Below are positions 49,293 to 58,152 of a DNA stretch of 64,000 nucleotides, piece by piece. Below the pieces are notes generated by a model. The model had not been told where the DNA came from and made no database searches. It saw only the letters and a list, made by a program, of their open reading frames with translations. Source of the DNA: an uncultured Lachnoclostridium sp. (GTDB taxonomy: Bacteria; Bacillota; Clostridia; Lachnospirales; Lachnospiraceae). The DNA lies in NCBI GenBank assembly GCA_944381625.1, contig CALWLW010000008.1, forward strand, positions 62,001-126,000, written 5' to 3'. Within the stretch, counting starts at the first letter, position 1; each line of letters starts with the position of its first letter. Both the position numbers and the translations under genes were made by a program.

Positions 49293-51680
49293 CTAACCGT
49301 TCCTCCGGTCATACAGCAGTACGTCCCGGATGCCCTCCGCCGTATAGGTCACCGCGGACTGATAGACGGGGATGCCGGCTTTCACAGCCGCCCGCTCCGT
49401 CACCGGCCCGATGCAGACTGTCTTCGCGGCGAAATCCCGTTCCCGGGTCATGGCTGCGAAGGCTCTCAACGCAGAACCGCTGCAGAACGTCACATAATCC
49501 ACCTCTTTCAGAATGCGCTCCAATTCCTCGGCTTTACGCATATCCACCGCCGTGTGGTACAGAGCCGCGTCCACATACGGGATTCCTGCCTTTCCAAGCG
49601 CTTCCGGCAGTTCGCCGGAGGCTTCCCTTGCGCGCATAAGAAGCACGTTGTCTTCCCTGCCCAGCATGGGGAGCCATTCTGCCGACAGATCCCTGCTGCT
49701 GAAAGCGGACGGCACGAAATCCGCCAGGATACCGTGTTTTTCCAGTTCTTTCCGGGTACCGTCCCCAATCACGGCGAACTTCACCGCCGCCAGGCTGCGG
49801 ACGTCCCTTCCCCGTTCTCTAAGCAGACGGAAGAATAATTCCACGCCGTTGCTGCTGGTAAATACGATCCAGGTGCAGGTATCCAGCGCTTCCATGGCAT
49901 GGGAAAGCGCTTCCCCGTCCTCCGGCTCCGTGCGGATCAGGCTGAAGCGCACGGCCTCCGCCCCTTCTTCTTCCAGGACGGCGCACAGGTTCTCCGCCAT
50001 CTTCTCCGTGGCCGTCACCAGCACCCTTGCGCCGGACAGCGGCTTTCTTCCGAACCATTCCACAGCCCCCCGCACCGACACCACATCGCCGATCACCGAG
50101 ATGGCCGGACTCTCAATTCCCGCGCGCACCGCCTCGTCAGCGATGGTTTTCAGCGTTCCCACCGCCACCTTCTGGCGGGCCGTCGTCCCCGCCTGCACCA
50201 CGGCTGCCGGCGTCTCCGGCGCTTTTCCGTACTCCATGAGCTGAGCGGCGATATTGGGCAGGTTTTTCAATCCCATGAGGAAGACCAGCGTGCCCTCCTC
50301 CCTGGCCAGCGTCCGGTAGTCCAGGGACAGGCTCTGCTTGTGCTGTCCCTCATGGCCGGTGATCACATGGAACGACGAGGCGTGATCCCGGTGGGTCACC
50401 GGAATCCCCGCATAAGCGGGCGCGCCGTAGCAGGATGATACGCCGGGTACGATCTCAAATTCGATTCCCACCTCAGAAAGTTCCTGAGCCTCCTCGCCGC
50501 CTCTGCCGAAGATAAACGGGTCGCCGCCCTTCAGGCGCACCACATCCTTCCCTTCCAGAGCCTTGCGGATCAGCAGGCGGTTGGTCTCCTCCTGTTTCAG
50601 ATGATGATGGGACGACCGTTTGCCCGCGTAGATCAGTTCCGCGTCCGGCCTGGCCTCGTTCAGCAGCGAATCGGTGGCCAGGCTGTCATAGACGATCACA
50701 TCCGCCTCGCGGATACAGGCAAGGCACCGTTTCGTCACCAGATTCAGATCCCCCGGCCCGGCTCCCACCAGATGCACCTTCCCGCGGCAGATCCTGGAGG
50801 CCAGGTCACGCCCCAGAGCCTCGCCCTTCTCCGGATTAAGCCCTGTGACCATGCTTCCAACGACGCGTTTTGTATGGACGCTGTCCGGCGCATGGAGGAC
50901 TTCCATATGAAGTTCCTCCCCTTCCAGACGGGCGTAGGCCGCAGCCGGCGCATTGCAGCTTCCTCCGATGGCGGAGAGATACGCCCGCTCCGCATGTAAA
51001 CATAAAAATGCTTCCGGATCGTTGATCCGATCCAGAATCTCCCGCAGATCTCCCTTACGGCTCTCCACCGCCAGGATAGCCTGTCCCGCCGCCGGCAGGC
51101 ACACCGACGTATCCAGATGTTCAAAATGATACGCCTCCCCGGAGTTCATCTCCAGCCGCTCCAGACCGGCCGCCGCCAGGATAATGGCGTCGTACTGCCC
51201 TTCTGTCAATTTTCTCAACCGGGTCTGTACGTTTCCCCGGATCATCTTCACATGAATGAGGGGATTTATCTTACGGATCTGCAGTTCCCTGCGCAGGCTT
51301 CCGGTACCCACCACGCTGCCCGGCTTCAAGTCCGCCAGCCGCGTGCCGTCCAGAGTCACCGACATATCCTCCACAGGTCCTCTTTTCAGAGCCGCGCCGA
51401 TGCCCAGTCCCTCCGCGAACTCCATGGGCATATCCTTGGCGCTGTGCACCGCCAGATCGATCTTCCCCTTCTGCAGCGCTTCCTCCAGCTCCTGGGTAAA
51501 GACGCCCTTGCCTCCAAAAGAGGTGAGGGATCGGTCCAGCAGTTCGTCCCCTTTGGTGGACATCTCGCAGATCTCCACCTGCAGTTCCGGGAACGCTTCC
51601 AGGATCTTATCTTTTACAATATTGGTCTGGGCCAGGGCCAGCAGGCTCTTCCTGGTCCCGATACGTATGATTTTCTGCAT
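49293..51680 (-). CDS. Fused HemC-CobA-HemD: porphobilinogen deaminase, uroporphyrinogen-III C-methyltransferase, uroporphyrinogen-III synthase
   Basis: A 795-residue protein. Residues 1-300 are HemC (GTRKSLLALAQTNIVKD; MRGN-like MIRGNVQTRLRKL; the dipyrromethane Cys in GGSCNAPAA near 242). Residues 301-545 are CobA/SUMT (VHLVGAGPGDLNLVTKRCL; VVRLKGGDPFIFGRGGEEA). Residues 550-795 are HemD (ARVLVTATEKMAENL; WIVFTSSNGVELFF). Together they turn porphobilinogen into precorrin-2. CobA-HemD fusions are frequent; the triple fusion is less so and would keep unstable hydroxymethylbilane on one chain. AAGGAGG precedes the ATG. Confidence 0.95.
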   Translation of the reverse strand: MQKIIRIGTRKSLLALAQTNIVKDKILEAFPELQVEICEMSTKGDELLDRSLTSFGGKGVFTQELEEALQKGKIDLAVHSAKDMPMEFAEGLGIGAALKRGPVEDMSVTLDGTRLADLKPGSVVGTGSLRRELQIRKINPLIHVKMIRGNVQTRLRKLTEGQYDAIILAAAGLERLEMNSGEAYHFEHLDTSVCLPAAGQAILAVESRKGDLREILDRINDPEAFLCLHAERAYLSAIGGSCNAPAAAYARLEGEELHMEVLHAPDSVHTKRVVGSMVTGLNPEKGEALGRDLASRICRGKVHLVGAGPGDLNLVTKRCLACIREADVIVYDSLATDSLLNEARPDAELIYAGKRSSHHHLKQEETNRLLIRKALEGKDVVRLKGGDPFIFGRGGEEAQELSEVGIEFEIVPGVSSCYGAPAYAGIPVTHRDHASSFHVITGHEGQHKQSLSLDYRTLAREEGTLVFLMGLKNLPNIAAQLMEYGKAPETPAAVVQAGTTARQKVAVGTLKTIADEAVRAGIESPAISVIGDVVSVRGAVEWFGRKPLSGARVLVTATEKMAENLCAVLEEEGAEAVRFSLIRTEPEDGEALSHAMEALDTCTWIVFTSSNGVELFFRLLRERGRDVRSLAAVKFAVIGDGTRKELEKHGILADFVPSAFSSRDLSAEWLPMLGREDNVLLMRAREASGELPEALGKAGIPYVDAALYHTAVDMRKAEELERILKEVDYVTFCSGSALRAFAAMTRERDFAAKTVCIGPVTERAAVKAGIPVYQSAVTYTAEGIRDVLLYDRRNG

Positions 51681-51689
51681 AACGCCTCC

Positions 51690-52421
51690 TTACAGCCGGT
51701 AGCCCCGGGGAGTGATCATTCTGCCGCCTTCCACATAAGTCTGGGAGTTGCCGATGATCACCACGCTGAACATGTCGATATCCGCGTCTTTCAGGTGCTC
51801 CAGCGTGGTGATGCACGAAGACTCTCCCTTTCTTCCCGCATGGCGCACGATGCCCACCGGCGTCTCTTTATCCCGGTATTTCATCAGGATGTCCGCCGCC
51901 TGCTCCACATAGCCGGTTCTTTTCCTGCTCTTGGGATTGTACAGGCAGACAATCAGGTCTCCCTGTCCGGCGCAGTCCACCCGTTTCATGATCAGATCCA
52001 GCGGCGTCATCAGGTCGCTTAAGCTGATCACGGCAAAATCGTGCATAAGCGGCGCGCCCAGCACGGAGGCCGCGGCGCTGGCCGCCGTTACGCCGGGCAC
52101 CGTCTCGATCTCAATATCCGCATGCTTCTCCGCCGCCACCTGGTAGATGATCCCTGCCATGCCGTAGATCCCGCTGTCGCCGCTGGACACCATGGCCACC
52201 GTCTGATCTTTCAAAGCCTCTTCCACCGCCATCTCGCAGCGTTTTACCTCCTGCATCATGGGCGTGGCAATATAATGCTTGTCCGGAAAAAATTCCTTCA
52301 GCATCTCCACATAGGTGGTATATCCCGTCACCACATCCGCTTTCTTGATGGCCTCCACGGCTTTCACCGTCATATGTTCATATCCGCCCGGACCGAATCC
52401 GACCACATATAATTTACCCAT
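51690..52421 (-). CDS. cbiH: (Cobalt-)precorrin-3B C17-methyltransferase
   Basis: CbiH methylates C17 and contracts the ring. The 243-residue SAM enzyme has VVGFGPGGYEHMTVKAVEAI (about 5-24), VVTGYTTYVEML, VSSGDSGIYGMAG near 80 and LYNPKSRKRTGYVEQA near 163. It sits between hemA and the HemC-CobA-HemD fusion with gaps of 2 and 9 nt. No ferredoxin-like extension is present. Confidence 0.94.
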   Translation of the reverse strand: MGKLYVVGFGPGGYEHMTVKAVEAIKKADVVTGYTTYVEMLKEFFPDKHYIATPMMQEVKRCEMAVEEALKDQTVAMVSSGDSGIYGMAGIIYQVAAEKHADIEIETVPGVTAASAAASVLGAPLMHDFAVISLSDLMTPLDLIMKRVDCAGQGDLIVCLYNPKSRKRTGYVEQAADILMKYRDKETPVGIVRHAGRKGESSCITTLEHLKDADIDMFSVVIIGNSQTYVEGGRMITPRGYRL

Positions 52422-52423
52422 TC

Positions 52424-53602
52424 CTAATTCTCCTTCATATTTTCAAAAAATGCCCGCAGTTCCCTGGGGTCGGAGTTGTCCCTGATACGGTAAAACATCT
52501 TGTCCACCGCGTGTTCAAAATCTTTCTTCTCCGCCTCTTCCAGCATCCACTGCTTGATCTCCCGGATCTGGGGCAGGGCCTGCTGAAAAATCATCCAGCG
52601 CTCAAAATCCAGCCGGGACTCGTCCAGGATATGGTCTGCCTCCGCCGCCTCATGAATCTTTTTCTCGTTGTTGGTTTTTGCCAGCTCCCTGAAATCGTCG
52701 ATGTCGTAACGGCGCACGCCCGGCAGCCATTCCGTCTTCTCTTCAATATCGATGGGCACCGCCAGATCCACCAGCACCCGCGGCCTGGACGTACGCAGGC
52801 TCCTGGCCAGTTTCTCATAGGTCAGCGTATAGTGGGGACTGCTGGTGGCGCTGATGATCACATCCATGTCGTCCGCCAGGTCGTATCGGTTCTCATATTC
52901 CATGACCTGATAGGCGATCTTGTGATGGTGATCCTTATGCGCCTGGGCCATATTGCGGGAAGTCAGGAACACCCGCACGCCTTCGATGCACTGCAGATTC
53001 TTGAGCACCGTGCTCCCGATCTTTCCGGAGGCGCCGATGATCATCACGTTCTTTCCTTTGAGCGTGCCCAGCCCCTGCTCCGCCGCCTTGATCGCCATGG
53101 TGGCCGTGGAGACCGTGGTCCGGGACAGTTCCGTCTCCGTCTTCACTTTTTTGGCGGCCGTCACCGCGAAACGAAACAGCGTATTCAGGTAGACGCCGCA
53201 GGTCCCGGTCCTGCGGGCCTGGTCGTGGGCCCGTTTCACCTGACCCAGGATCTGGTCCTCGCCCATCACCATGGAATCCAGCCCGGCGGCCACGCGGAAC
53301 AGATGCGTCACCGCGCCGCTGTCGCTGTAAAGCCGGATATAATCCCCGATGTTTTCCACGTCCGCGGCTTCCGCAAATTCCAGCAGAAGCTCCTGTACAC
53401 GGGTAAAATTGCTTTCCTCCCGGTCCGAATATGTATAGATCTCCGTCCGGTTGCAGGTGCTGATCAAGATGCACTCTGCGGCGATCCCCCGGCTGACCGC
53501 CTGACGCATCAGCTCACACTGCTGCTCTTCCGGGAAAGCGAACAGTTCCCGGATGGCAAGAGGCGCCACCCGATGGCTGATGCTGATCAGTGAGATTCCC
53601 AT
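52424..53602 (-). CDS. hemA: Glutamyl-tRNA reductase
   Basis: HemA reduces glutamyl-tRNA to glutamate-1-semialdehyde, the first committed step of tetrapyrrole synthesis. The 392-residue protein has the catalytic Cys50 in LISTCNRTE, GEDQILGQVKRA near 108, the NADPH-binding MIIGASGKIGSTVL near 185 and PRVLVDLAVPIDIE near 270. The ATG at 53602 shares a base with the cbiF stop. Its presence here suggests the operon makes its own precursor supply; hemL and hemB are not nearby. Confidence 0.95.
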   Translation of the reverse strand: MGISLISISHRVAPLAIRELFAFPEEQQCELMRQAVSRGIAAECILISTCNRTEIYTYSDREESNFTRVQELLLEFAEAADVENIGDYIRLYSDSGAVTHLFRVAAGLDSMVMGEDQILGQVKRAHDQARRTGTCGVYLNTLFRFAVTAAKKVKTETELSRTTVSTATMAIKAAEQGLGTLKGKNVMIIGASGKIGSTVLKNLQCIEGVRVFLTSRNMAQAHKDHHHKIAYQVMEYENRYDLADDMDVIISATSSPHYTLTYEKLARSLRTSRPRVLVDLAVPIDIEEKTEWLPGVRRYDIDDFRELAKTNNEKKIHEAAEADHILDESRLDFERWMIFQQALPQIREIKQWMLEEAEKKDFEHAVDKMFYRIRDNSDPRELRAFFENMKEN

Positions 53603-54357
53603 CACTCGCTCACTCCTTTTCGGAACTCCGTCGTAAAGGTTTTATCGTAAAGTTTAGACAGTTCATATTCATCGCCCAGGAAATCCCCCACCACGGTCAG
53701 CGCCGTCTTGGTAATGCCCGCGGCTTTTACTTTCTCCGCGATGTTGGTCAGATCCCCGATCACGATCTTCTGGTCCTCCCAGGATGCTTTATACACCACC
53801 GCCGCCGGCGTCTCCGGCCGGTATGCCTGGCGCAGAATCCCGCTCATCTCGTCCAGCATACCTACGCTCAGGAAAATGATCATCGTGGCGTTGTGCCGGG
53901 CCAGATCCAGAAGTTTCTCCTTGGGCGGCATGGGCGTGCGTCCCTCCATACGCGTCAGGATCACCGTCTGGCTCACACCCGGCAGCGTATATTCTTTCTT
54001 CAGCGCCGCCGCCGTAGCCAGGAAGGAACTGACGCCGGGGATCACCTCATACTCGATGCCCAGCTCGTCCAGCCTGTCCATCTGCTCCCTGTGCGCTCCG
54101 TAGATGGCAGGATCCCCGGTGTGGACCCGGGCCACCTTCAGGCCCTTATCCTCTGCCTCCTTCATCACCTGGATCACCTCGTCCAGATGCATTTTCGCGC
54201 TGTTGTAGATCACCGCGCCTTCCTTAGCATCCGCCAGCACCTGGGGATTCACCAGCGAACCGGCGTAAATGATCACATCCGCGCTGTCGATGATCTTCTT
54301 TCCTTTGATTGTCAAAAGCTCCGGATCGCCGGGGCCCGCTCCAATAAATGATACCAT
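53602..54357 (-). CDS. cbiF: (Cobalt-)precorrin-4 C11-methyltransferase
   Basis: CbiF methylates C11 of cobalt-precorrin-4. The 251-residue SAM enzyme starts VSFIGAGPGDPELLTIKGKK and has VIIYAGSLVNPQVL (about 29-42), VARVHTGDPAIYGAHREQM near 77, VIPGVSSFLATAAAL, and VILTRMEGRTPMP near 132. AGAGGGA in the end of cbiL serves as ribosome site. Confidence 0.95.
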   Translation of the reverse strand: MVSFIGAGPGDPELLTIKGKKIIDSADVIIYAGSLVNPQVLADAKEGAVIYNSAKMHLDEVIQVMKEAEDKGLKVARVHTGDPAIYGAHREQMDRLDELGIEYEVIPGVSSFLATAAALKKEYTLPGVSQTVILTRMEGRTPMPPKEKLLDLARHNATMIIFLSVGMLDEMSGILRQAYRPETPAAVVYKASWEDQKIVIGDLTNIAEKVKAAGITKTALTVVGDFLGDEYELSKLYDKTFTTEFRKGVSE

Positions 54358-54360
54358 CCT

Positions 54361-55059
54361 TTATTTTCCCTCTTTCTTTATGATAACCGTTGTAAAATAA
54401 CTGTATTCTCTGTCCGGGTCCAGGGGACCTACATACTCGTCATCCATCCCCACCCTGGACAGCACGGTGGCATGGGACAGGGGGATCTCTCTCTCCTCCA
54501 TCATACGGCGCAGCTTTCCAATACTGTTTCCGGCCTTCATCACCACCACGTTCTGGAACGCGTCCAGCGCCGTCTTCAACGCCTCATTCTCCCTGGCGGA
54601 CGGGACGATGGCCAGCGCCTCGTTTCCTTCCATCAGCGCCACCTGCGCCCTGGCCGCGCCGCCGCAGAAGGATGGGATGCCCGGGATAATCTCCGTCTCA
54701 AAACCTTCCTCTGCCAGATAGTCGTTCACATACATGTAGGTGCTGTACACCGCCACATCGCCCAGCGTGATCATGGCGATCTCTTTTCCTTTGCGCAGTT
54801 CGTCCGCCAGAAGCTCGCAGGCCGCCTGACGGCATTTCTTCCGCTCCTCTTCCTCCGGATGCATGCGGAACACCACTTCCATGATCTCCTTTTTCTGAAG
54901 GTCCACCACCGGGCGGATGATCTCCAGCGCCGTGCTGTATTCGCCTTCTTCCTTTACCGGCACGGCGATGATATCCGCTTCGTCCAGGATTTTTTTTGCT
55001 TTCAGCGTCAGAAGCTCCGGATCTCCGGGGCCTACGCCGATTCCATAAATCTTGCCCAT
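54361..55059 (-). CDS. cbiL: (Cobalt-)precorrin-2 C20-methyltransferase
   Basis: CbiL methylates C20 of cobalt-precorrin-2, the first ring methylation after CobA. The 232-residue SAM enzyme has IGVGPGDPELLTLKAKKIL (about 6-24), IAMITLGDVAVYSTYMYVN near 94, and IIPGIPSFCGGAAR near 122. The ATG at 55059 follows AAAGGAGA; a 41-codon upstream extension covers the attenuator and is excluded. It is the first gene after the cobalamin riboswitch. Confidence 0.94.
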   Translation of the reverse strand: MGKIYGIGVGPGDPELLTLKAKKILDEADIIAVPVKEEGEYSTALEIIRPVVDLQKKEIMEVVFRMHPEEEERKKCRQAACELLADELRKGKEIAMITLGDVAVYSTYMYVNDYLAEEGFETEIIPGIPSFCGGAARAQVALMEGNEALAIVPSARENEALKTALDAFQNVVVMKAGNSIGKLRRMMEEREIPLSHATVLSRVGMDDEYVGPLDPDREYSYFTTVIIKKEGK

Positions 55060-55145
55060 ACTTGTTCTCCTTTTTCTCAGTGCTGTGTTGAAGGACTGGG
55101 AGCCTTGCCGCGTCCCGGCTCTGCGCCTTTTCCCAGCAGGACAAC

Positions 55146-55180
55146 CAAAAAAGACCCGCATACCGAAGTATACAGGTCTC
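55146..55180 (-). terminator. Attenuator hairpin between the cobalamin riboswitch and cbiL
   Basis: Minus-strand AGACCTGTATAC pairs at all 12 positions (with G-U pairs) with GTATGCGGGTCT around a TTCG tetraloop and is followed by TTTTTTGG. It lies about 90 nt downstream of the riboswitch core and 87 nt before the cbiL start, the expected place for riboswitch-controlled termination. Confidence 0.85.
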
Positions 55181-55261
55181 ATCGCGCATCATAAAAGCCC
55201 GCGGACATATGCGCCCGGCGCGGCTGCGGTCAGGATCCGCTTTCCTCGGAAGCTCTCCCCT

Positions 55262-55460
55262 TCTCAGAAAGCAGGTTTCCTGACTTACGTTCCCAGCTCT
55301 ATCCCGCCTTCTCACCAATGCTGCGGCTTTACGCACCATCTTCCGGCAATGGCCTCCCAGGATATCGCTCCCGCTTACAGTGACCGGATCGTTCAGGACT
55401 TCCACCTGATTCCCTTTTCCGCCCGCCTTTGGGCGCACTTTCTGATCTCTTTGTTCGTGG
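55262..55460 (-). ncRNA. Cobalamin (B12) riboswitch
   Basis: On the minus strand the conserved parts occur in order: GGGAATCAGGTGGAAGTCC (about 55414-55396), CACTGTAAGCGGGAG (about 55382-55368), and the B12 box AAGTCAGGAAACCTGC (55286-55271). A GC-rich pairing partner (GCCCAAAGGCGGGC) begins the element. Together with the following attenuator it would shut the 20-gene cobalamin operon when adenosylcobalamin is plentiful. Ends are approximate. Confidence 0.93.
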
Positions 55461-55531
55461 CTATCATACCATATTCGGGAGGATTCGTCCAGAGGTTTGG
55501 GATAACATGCTCTGACTATCCAGCAAATTTA

Positions 55532-56371
55532 TTATACTTCCCGTCCAGGTCTCAGCGGCCCATAAAAATAAGAAGCGGTGGCGCCTCCATCGATCAGGAA
55601 ATCCGCGCCGGTGATAAACGCGCCTTTGCCGCCCATCAGCAGCTCCGCCACATTCGCTACTTCATCCGCGGTGCCGGGCCGTCCGGCCGGGCAGTTGGCG
55701 AACATATTCTTATAGAACTCTCCCCTAGGGCCGTTGAACTCGTCCATGGCCAGCGGAGTCACAATGATGCCGGGAGAGATGGAATTGATCCGTGCGCCCC
55801 GTCTTCCCCATTTTACGGCCTCCGCCATAACGCGCTTTTCATTGCAGCGCTTGGCCAGCTGATAAGCGTGCAGCGTGTCCCGGATGTTTTCCGGCCGGAG
55901 CAGTTCCAGTCCCAGCAGTTCTTCGGCGGGGGTGCAGGCCAGCTGTTCATCCTGCTCTGCGGTCAGCTGTGCCATGCGGTGTCCCGACTGGCTGGATATG
56001 GTCACACCCACACCGCCGGGAGCGATGATCCTGCCCACTTCCTCCAACAGTACGGCGGTTCCGTAGAGATCCACCTTTAAAATAGCTTCCACCGGAGCCT
56101 GACTGGGCGAAACGCCTGCCGCGTTGACCAGCATGGTTACCGGCCCGTACTTCTGCGCTTCTTCTATCAGGGACTGTATCGACTTCCTGCTGGACAGATC
56201 CATTTCCATCGGAATCACGTCATATCCGGCGGCATTCATGATTCCGGCGATCATTTCAGCGTTTTCCAGCCGTTTATCTCCCACAACGATCTTCATCCCG
56301 TATCCCATGCGTCGGGCAATCGCCATGCCGATCTGTCCTGCCCCGGTCAAAATCATTACCTTCTTTTCCAT
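55532..56371 (-). CDS. Short-chain dehydrogenase/reductase
   Basis: A 279-residue NAD(P)-dependent oxidoreductase. The cofactor motif is ILTGAGQIGMAIA (about 7-19), with NAAGVSP near 88, a Ser-rich TISSQSGHRMA near 128 and the catalytic YxxxK as HAYQLAKRC near 185. The C-terminal ITGADFLIDGGATASYFYG is typical. The NNAG-like motif is VNAAG, so the family is certain but the substrate is not. AAGGAGG precedes the ATG at 56371. A LysR gene precedes it, separated by a terminator hairpin. Confidence 0.9.
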   Translation of the reverse strand: MEKKVMILTGAGQIGMAIARRMGYGMKIVVGDKRLENAEMIAGIMNAAGYDVIPMEMDLSSRKSIQSLIEEAQKYGPVTMLVNAAGVSPSQAPVEAILKVDLYGTAVLLEEVGRIIAPGGVGVTISSQSGHRMAQLTAEQDEQLACTPAEELLGLELLRPENIRDTLHAYQLAKRCNEKRVMAEAVKWGRRGARINSISPGIIVTPLAMDEFNGPRGEFYKNMFANCPAGRPGTADEVANVAELLMGGKGAFITGADFLIDGGATASYFYGPLRPGREV

Positions 56372-56516
56372 TCTGCAAACCTCCTTATATTCCTGGCGCC
56401 ATCCATAGCAGAAAACCTCAGCTTTTACAGACACGCCAGCTTTGGATTTATTATAATTCCATACACTGGACGCATCAATTTGACTTTCAGAGCTTTCGGA
56501 TCAGTTTTTCTTATAC

Positions 56517-56557
56517 GAAAAAGGCCGGCCCGGATCACTTTCCAGCATGGGCCAGCC
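56517..56557 (-). terminator. rho-independent terminator after the LysR gene
   Basis: Minus-strand GGCTGGCCC pairs with GGGCCGGCC (one G-U) around a 17-nt loop and is followed by TTTTTC. It separates the lysR gene from the SDR gene. Confidence 0.8.
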
Positions 56558-56574
56558 CTGTCTTTTAACTTATT

Positions 56575-57459
56575 CTATGTTTCAAACTGCCGCTTCAGCA
56601 TTTCGGCAAATGCTTCGATATAGTAACCGGAATTATCCCGTTTCCAGAACGCGCAGTAGTTTCTGACGACCGGCCTTCCGGCACGCACCAACGGAATCCT
56701 TTTTATGGCTTCTCCCAGGCCGAAAAGCTCAGAATTCCCGTCTTCCGGCATAAAACCGCGGCCTCCGATGACCAGAAGTCTTGCTTCCTCCATATTCTGC
56801 GCAAACAGATACTCTCCCTGGAATCCCACAACCGTCCGGTAATAATCCGCTTCGTTTTCCCGTTGGGCATCGGAGGAAATCAGGATACAGGGAGTATTCT
56901 TCAGTTCCTGCGGTTCCACGGACGTCAGTCCCGCCAGAGGGCTGTGCGCCGCGACCTCCACACAGCTTTCCACCTCCGCCAGCAGGGAATTCACATATTC
57001 GTCAGAAAAAGCCCGGCGCTGGTCATTCATCACCAGATCCACCTGCTCCGTCCGCAGCAGCTCATACAGCTCTTCGTGGTTACCGCAGGTAATCTCCACC
57101 GTGACCTCCGGACAGCATTCTGAAAATTCTTTCAGAGCCCGGTGAAATTCCCGTCCTCCATAACAGCGCGGGTATCCCACGCGCAGGCTTGCTGTCCCAC
57201 CATGGCTGATCCTGGCGCTCTCCCGGCAGATGCGGTCAAGGTCTGAAACCAGAACCAGCGTCTTCTGATAAAAATACTCCCCTGCCGGAGTCAGCAAGAA
57301 TCTCCGGTTCTCCCGCTTCATCAGAGGGAATCCCAACTCCCTCTCCAGAGCCTGTATCTGCTGGGAAATCGCCGACTGCGAAATATGGCATTCTTCCGCC
57401 GCTTCTGAAAAACTGTTGTTCCGCACGACAGCATGAAAATATCTGATTTGCCGGATCAA
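56575..57459 (-). CDS. LysR family transcriptional regulator
   Basis: A 294-residue regulator with an N-terminal winged helix (IRQIRYFHAVVRNNSFSEAA, then CHISQSAISQQIQALERELG, about 2-45) and a periplasmic-binding-protein-like effector domain (about 90-294). The only start compatible with the full HTH is a TTG at 57459, which has GGAAGG about 10 nt upstream. It follows the IS30-HTH/AbrB gene by 24 bp and may be co-transcribed. The neighbouring SDR gene is a likely target, though it lies on the same strand rather than divergently. Confidence 0.92.
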   Translation of the reverse strand: MIRQIRYFHAVVRNNSFSEAAEECHISQSAISQQIQALERELGFPLMKRENRRFLLTPAGEYFYQKTLVLVSDLDRICRESARISHGGTASLRVGYPRCYGGREFHRALKEFSECCPEVTVEITCGNHEELYELLRTEQVDLVMNDQRRAFSDEYVNSLLAEVESCVEVAAHSPLAGLTSVEPQELKNTPCILISSDAQRENEADYYRTVVGFQGEYLFAQNMEEARLLVIGGRGFMPEDGNSELFGLGEAIKRIPLVRAGRPVVRNYCAFWKRDNSGYYIEAFAEMLKRQFET

Positions 57460-57483
57460 GTCTTGGCACCTTCCTTTCCCATT

Positions 57484-58038
57484 TTACTGCTCTTTCTTCC
57501 TATAGATAAGGGTGCCATTCTCTGCAATTTCCAGTTCCAGCACATCCCCGTCTTTGATATCCAGTTTTTCCAGCACCCACCGCGGAATGCAGATCTGGCC
57601 TCCGCTGTATACCCTGGAAGTTCTCTGCAGAAGATCTTCTCTGGAGACTCCCGGTATCAGCCCTCTGTCAATGGCCGTATAAATCGTTTTGGGAGACTGG
57701 GGGATATCAGAAAATTGATTCCCGCTTTTCTGTAGCACCTCGATAATTTTTTCGGGGCTTATATGTTCCGTCCGTATCAAATCTGAGATAAACCCTGCCA
57801 GTTCCCGGTCCGCCAGCTTTTCCTCACGGCCCTTTTCCCGCTGTTTTTCTTCACACCGCATCTGGGCATACTGAGGGTCGTAACAACCGCCCTGGCTTCC
57901 CCTCTCTATTTCCCGATAAATCGCGGAACGGTGAAATCCCAAACTTTTTGCAATATCCGCTATGCTCCGCCCATCCTCCAGCATGGCTTTCAGCTTCCAT
58001 CTCTGCTCCGCCTGCATCTGTTTAAATGTTCTGCCCAT
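57484..58038 (-). CDS. IS30-type HTH fused to an AbrB-like domain (domesticated regulator)
   Basis: A 184-residue protein. Residues 1-50 match the N-terminal helix-turn-helix of IS30 transposases (EDGRSIADIAKSLGFHRSAI, then YREIERG). The middle (about 85-135) resembles the second IS30 helical region (HISPEKIIEVLQKSG; SPKTIYTAIDRG). Where the DDE nuclease should follow, there is instead an AbrB/SpoVT swapped-hairpin domain (SGGQICIPRWVLEKLDIKDG, about 142-161). It thus keeps transposase DNA binding but not catalysis, and probably works as a transcription factor. CAGGAGA precedes the ATG. The lysR gene follows 24 bp downstream. Confidence 0.8.
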   Translation of the reverse strand: MGRTFKQMQAEQRWKLKAMLEDGRSIADIAKSLGFHRSAIYREIERGSQGGCYDPQYAQMRCEEKQREKGREEKLADRELAGFISDLIRTEHISPEKIIEVLQKSGNQFSDIPQSPKTIYTAIDRGLIPGVSREDLLQRTSRVYSGGQICIPRWVLEKLDIKDGDVLELEIAENGTLIYRKKEQ

Positions 58039-58080
58039 AAAATCTCCTGATCCTGTCCGTACCTTCGACCCGCTTCATGC

Positions 58081-58116
58081 ATAAAAACACCAGGCTTTCT
58101 CTGCCTGATGTTTTGC
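58081..58116 (-). terminator. rho-independent terminator after the antitoxin-like gene
   Basis: Minus-strand AAAACATCAGGC pairs with GCCTGGTGTTTT (one G-U) around a 7-nt loop, followed by a T tract. It lies about 37 nt past the stop at 58153 and leaves no room for a toxin gene. Confidence 0.85.
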
Positions 58117-58152
58117 TATAACTTATTCCTGTATTGTTCCAAAATAATCAGC

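Noticed and set aside
58039..58152. Toxin gene partnering the Phd-like antitoxin
   Set aside because: Only about 114 bp remain and they hold a terminator; no frame of toxin size exists.
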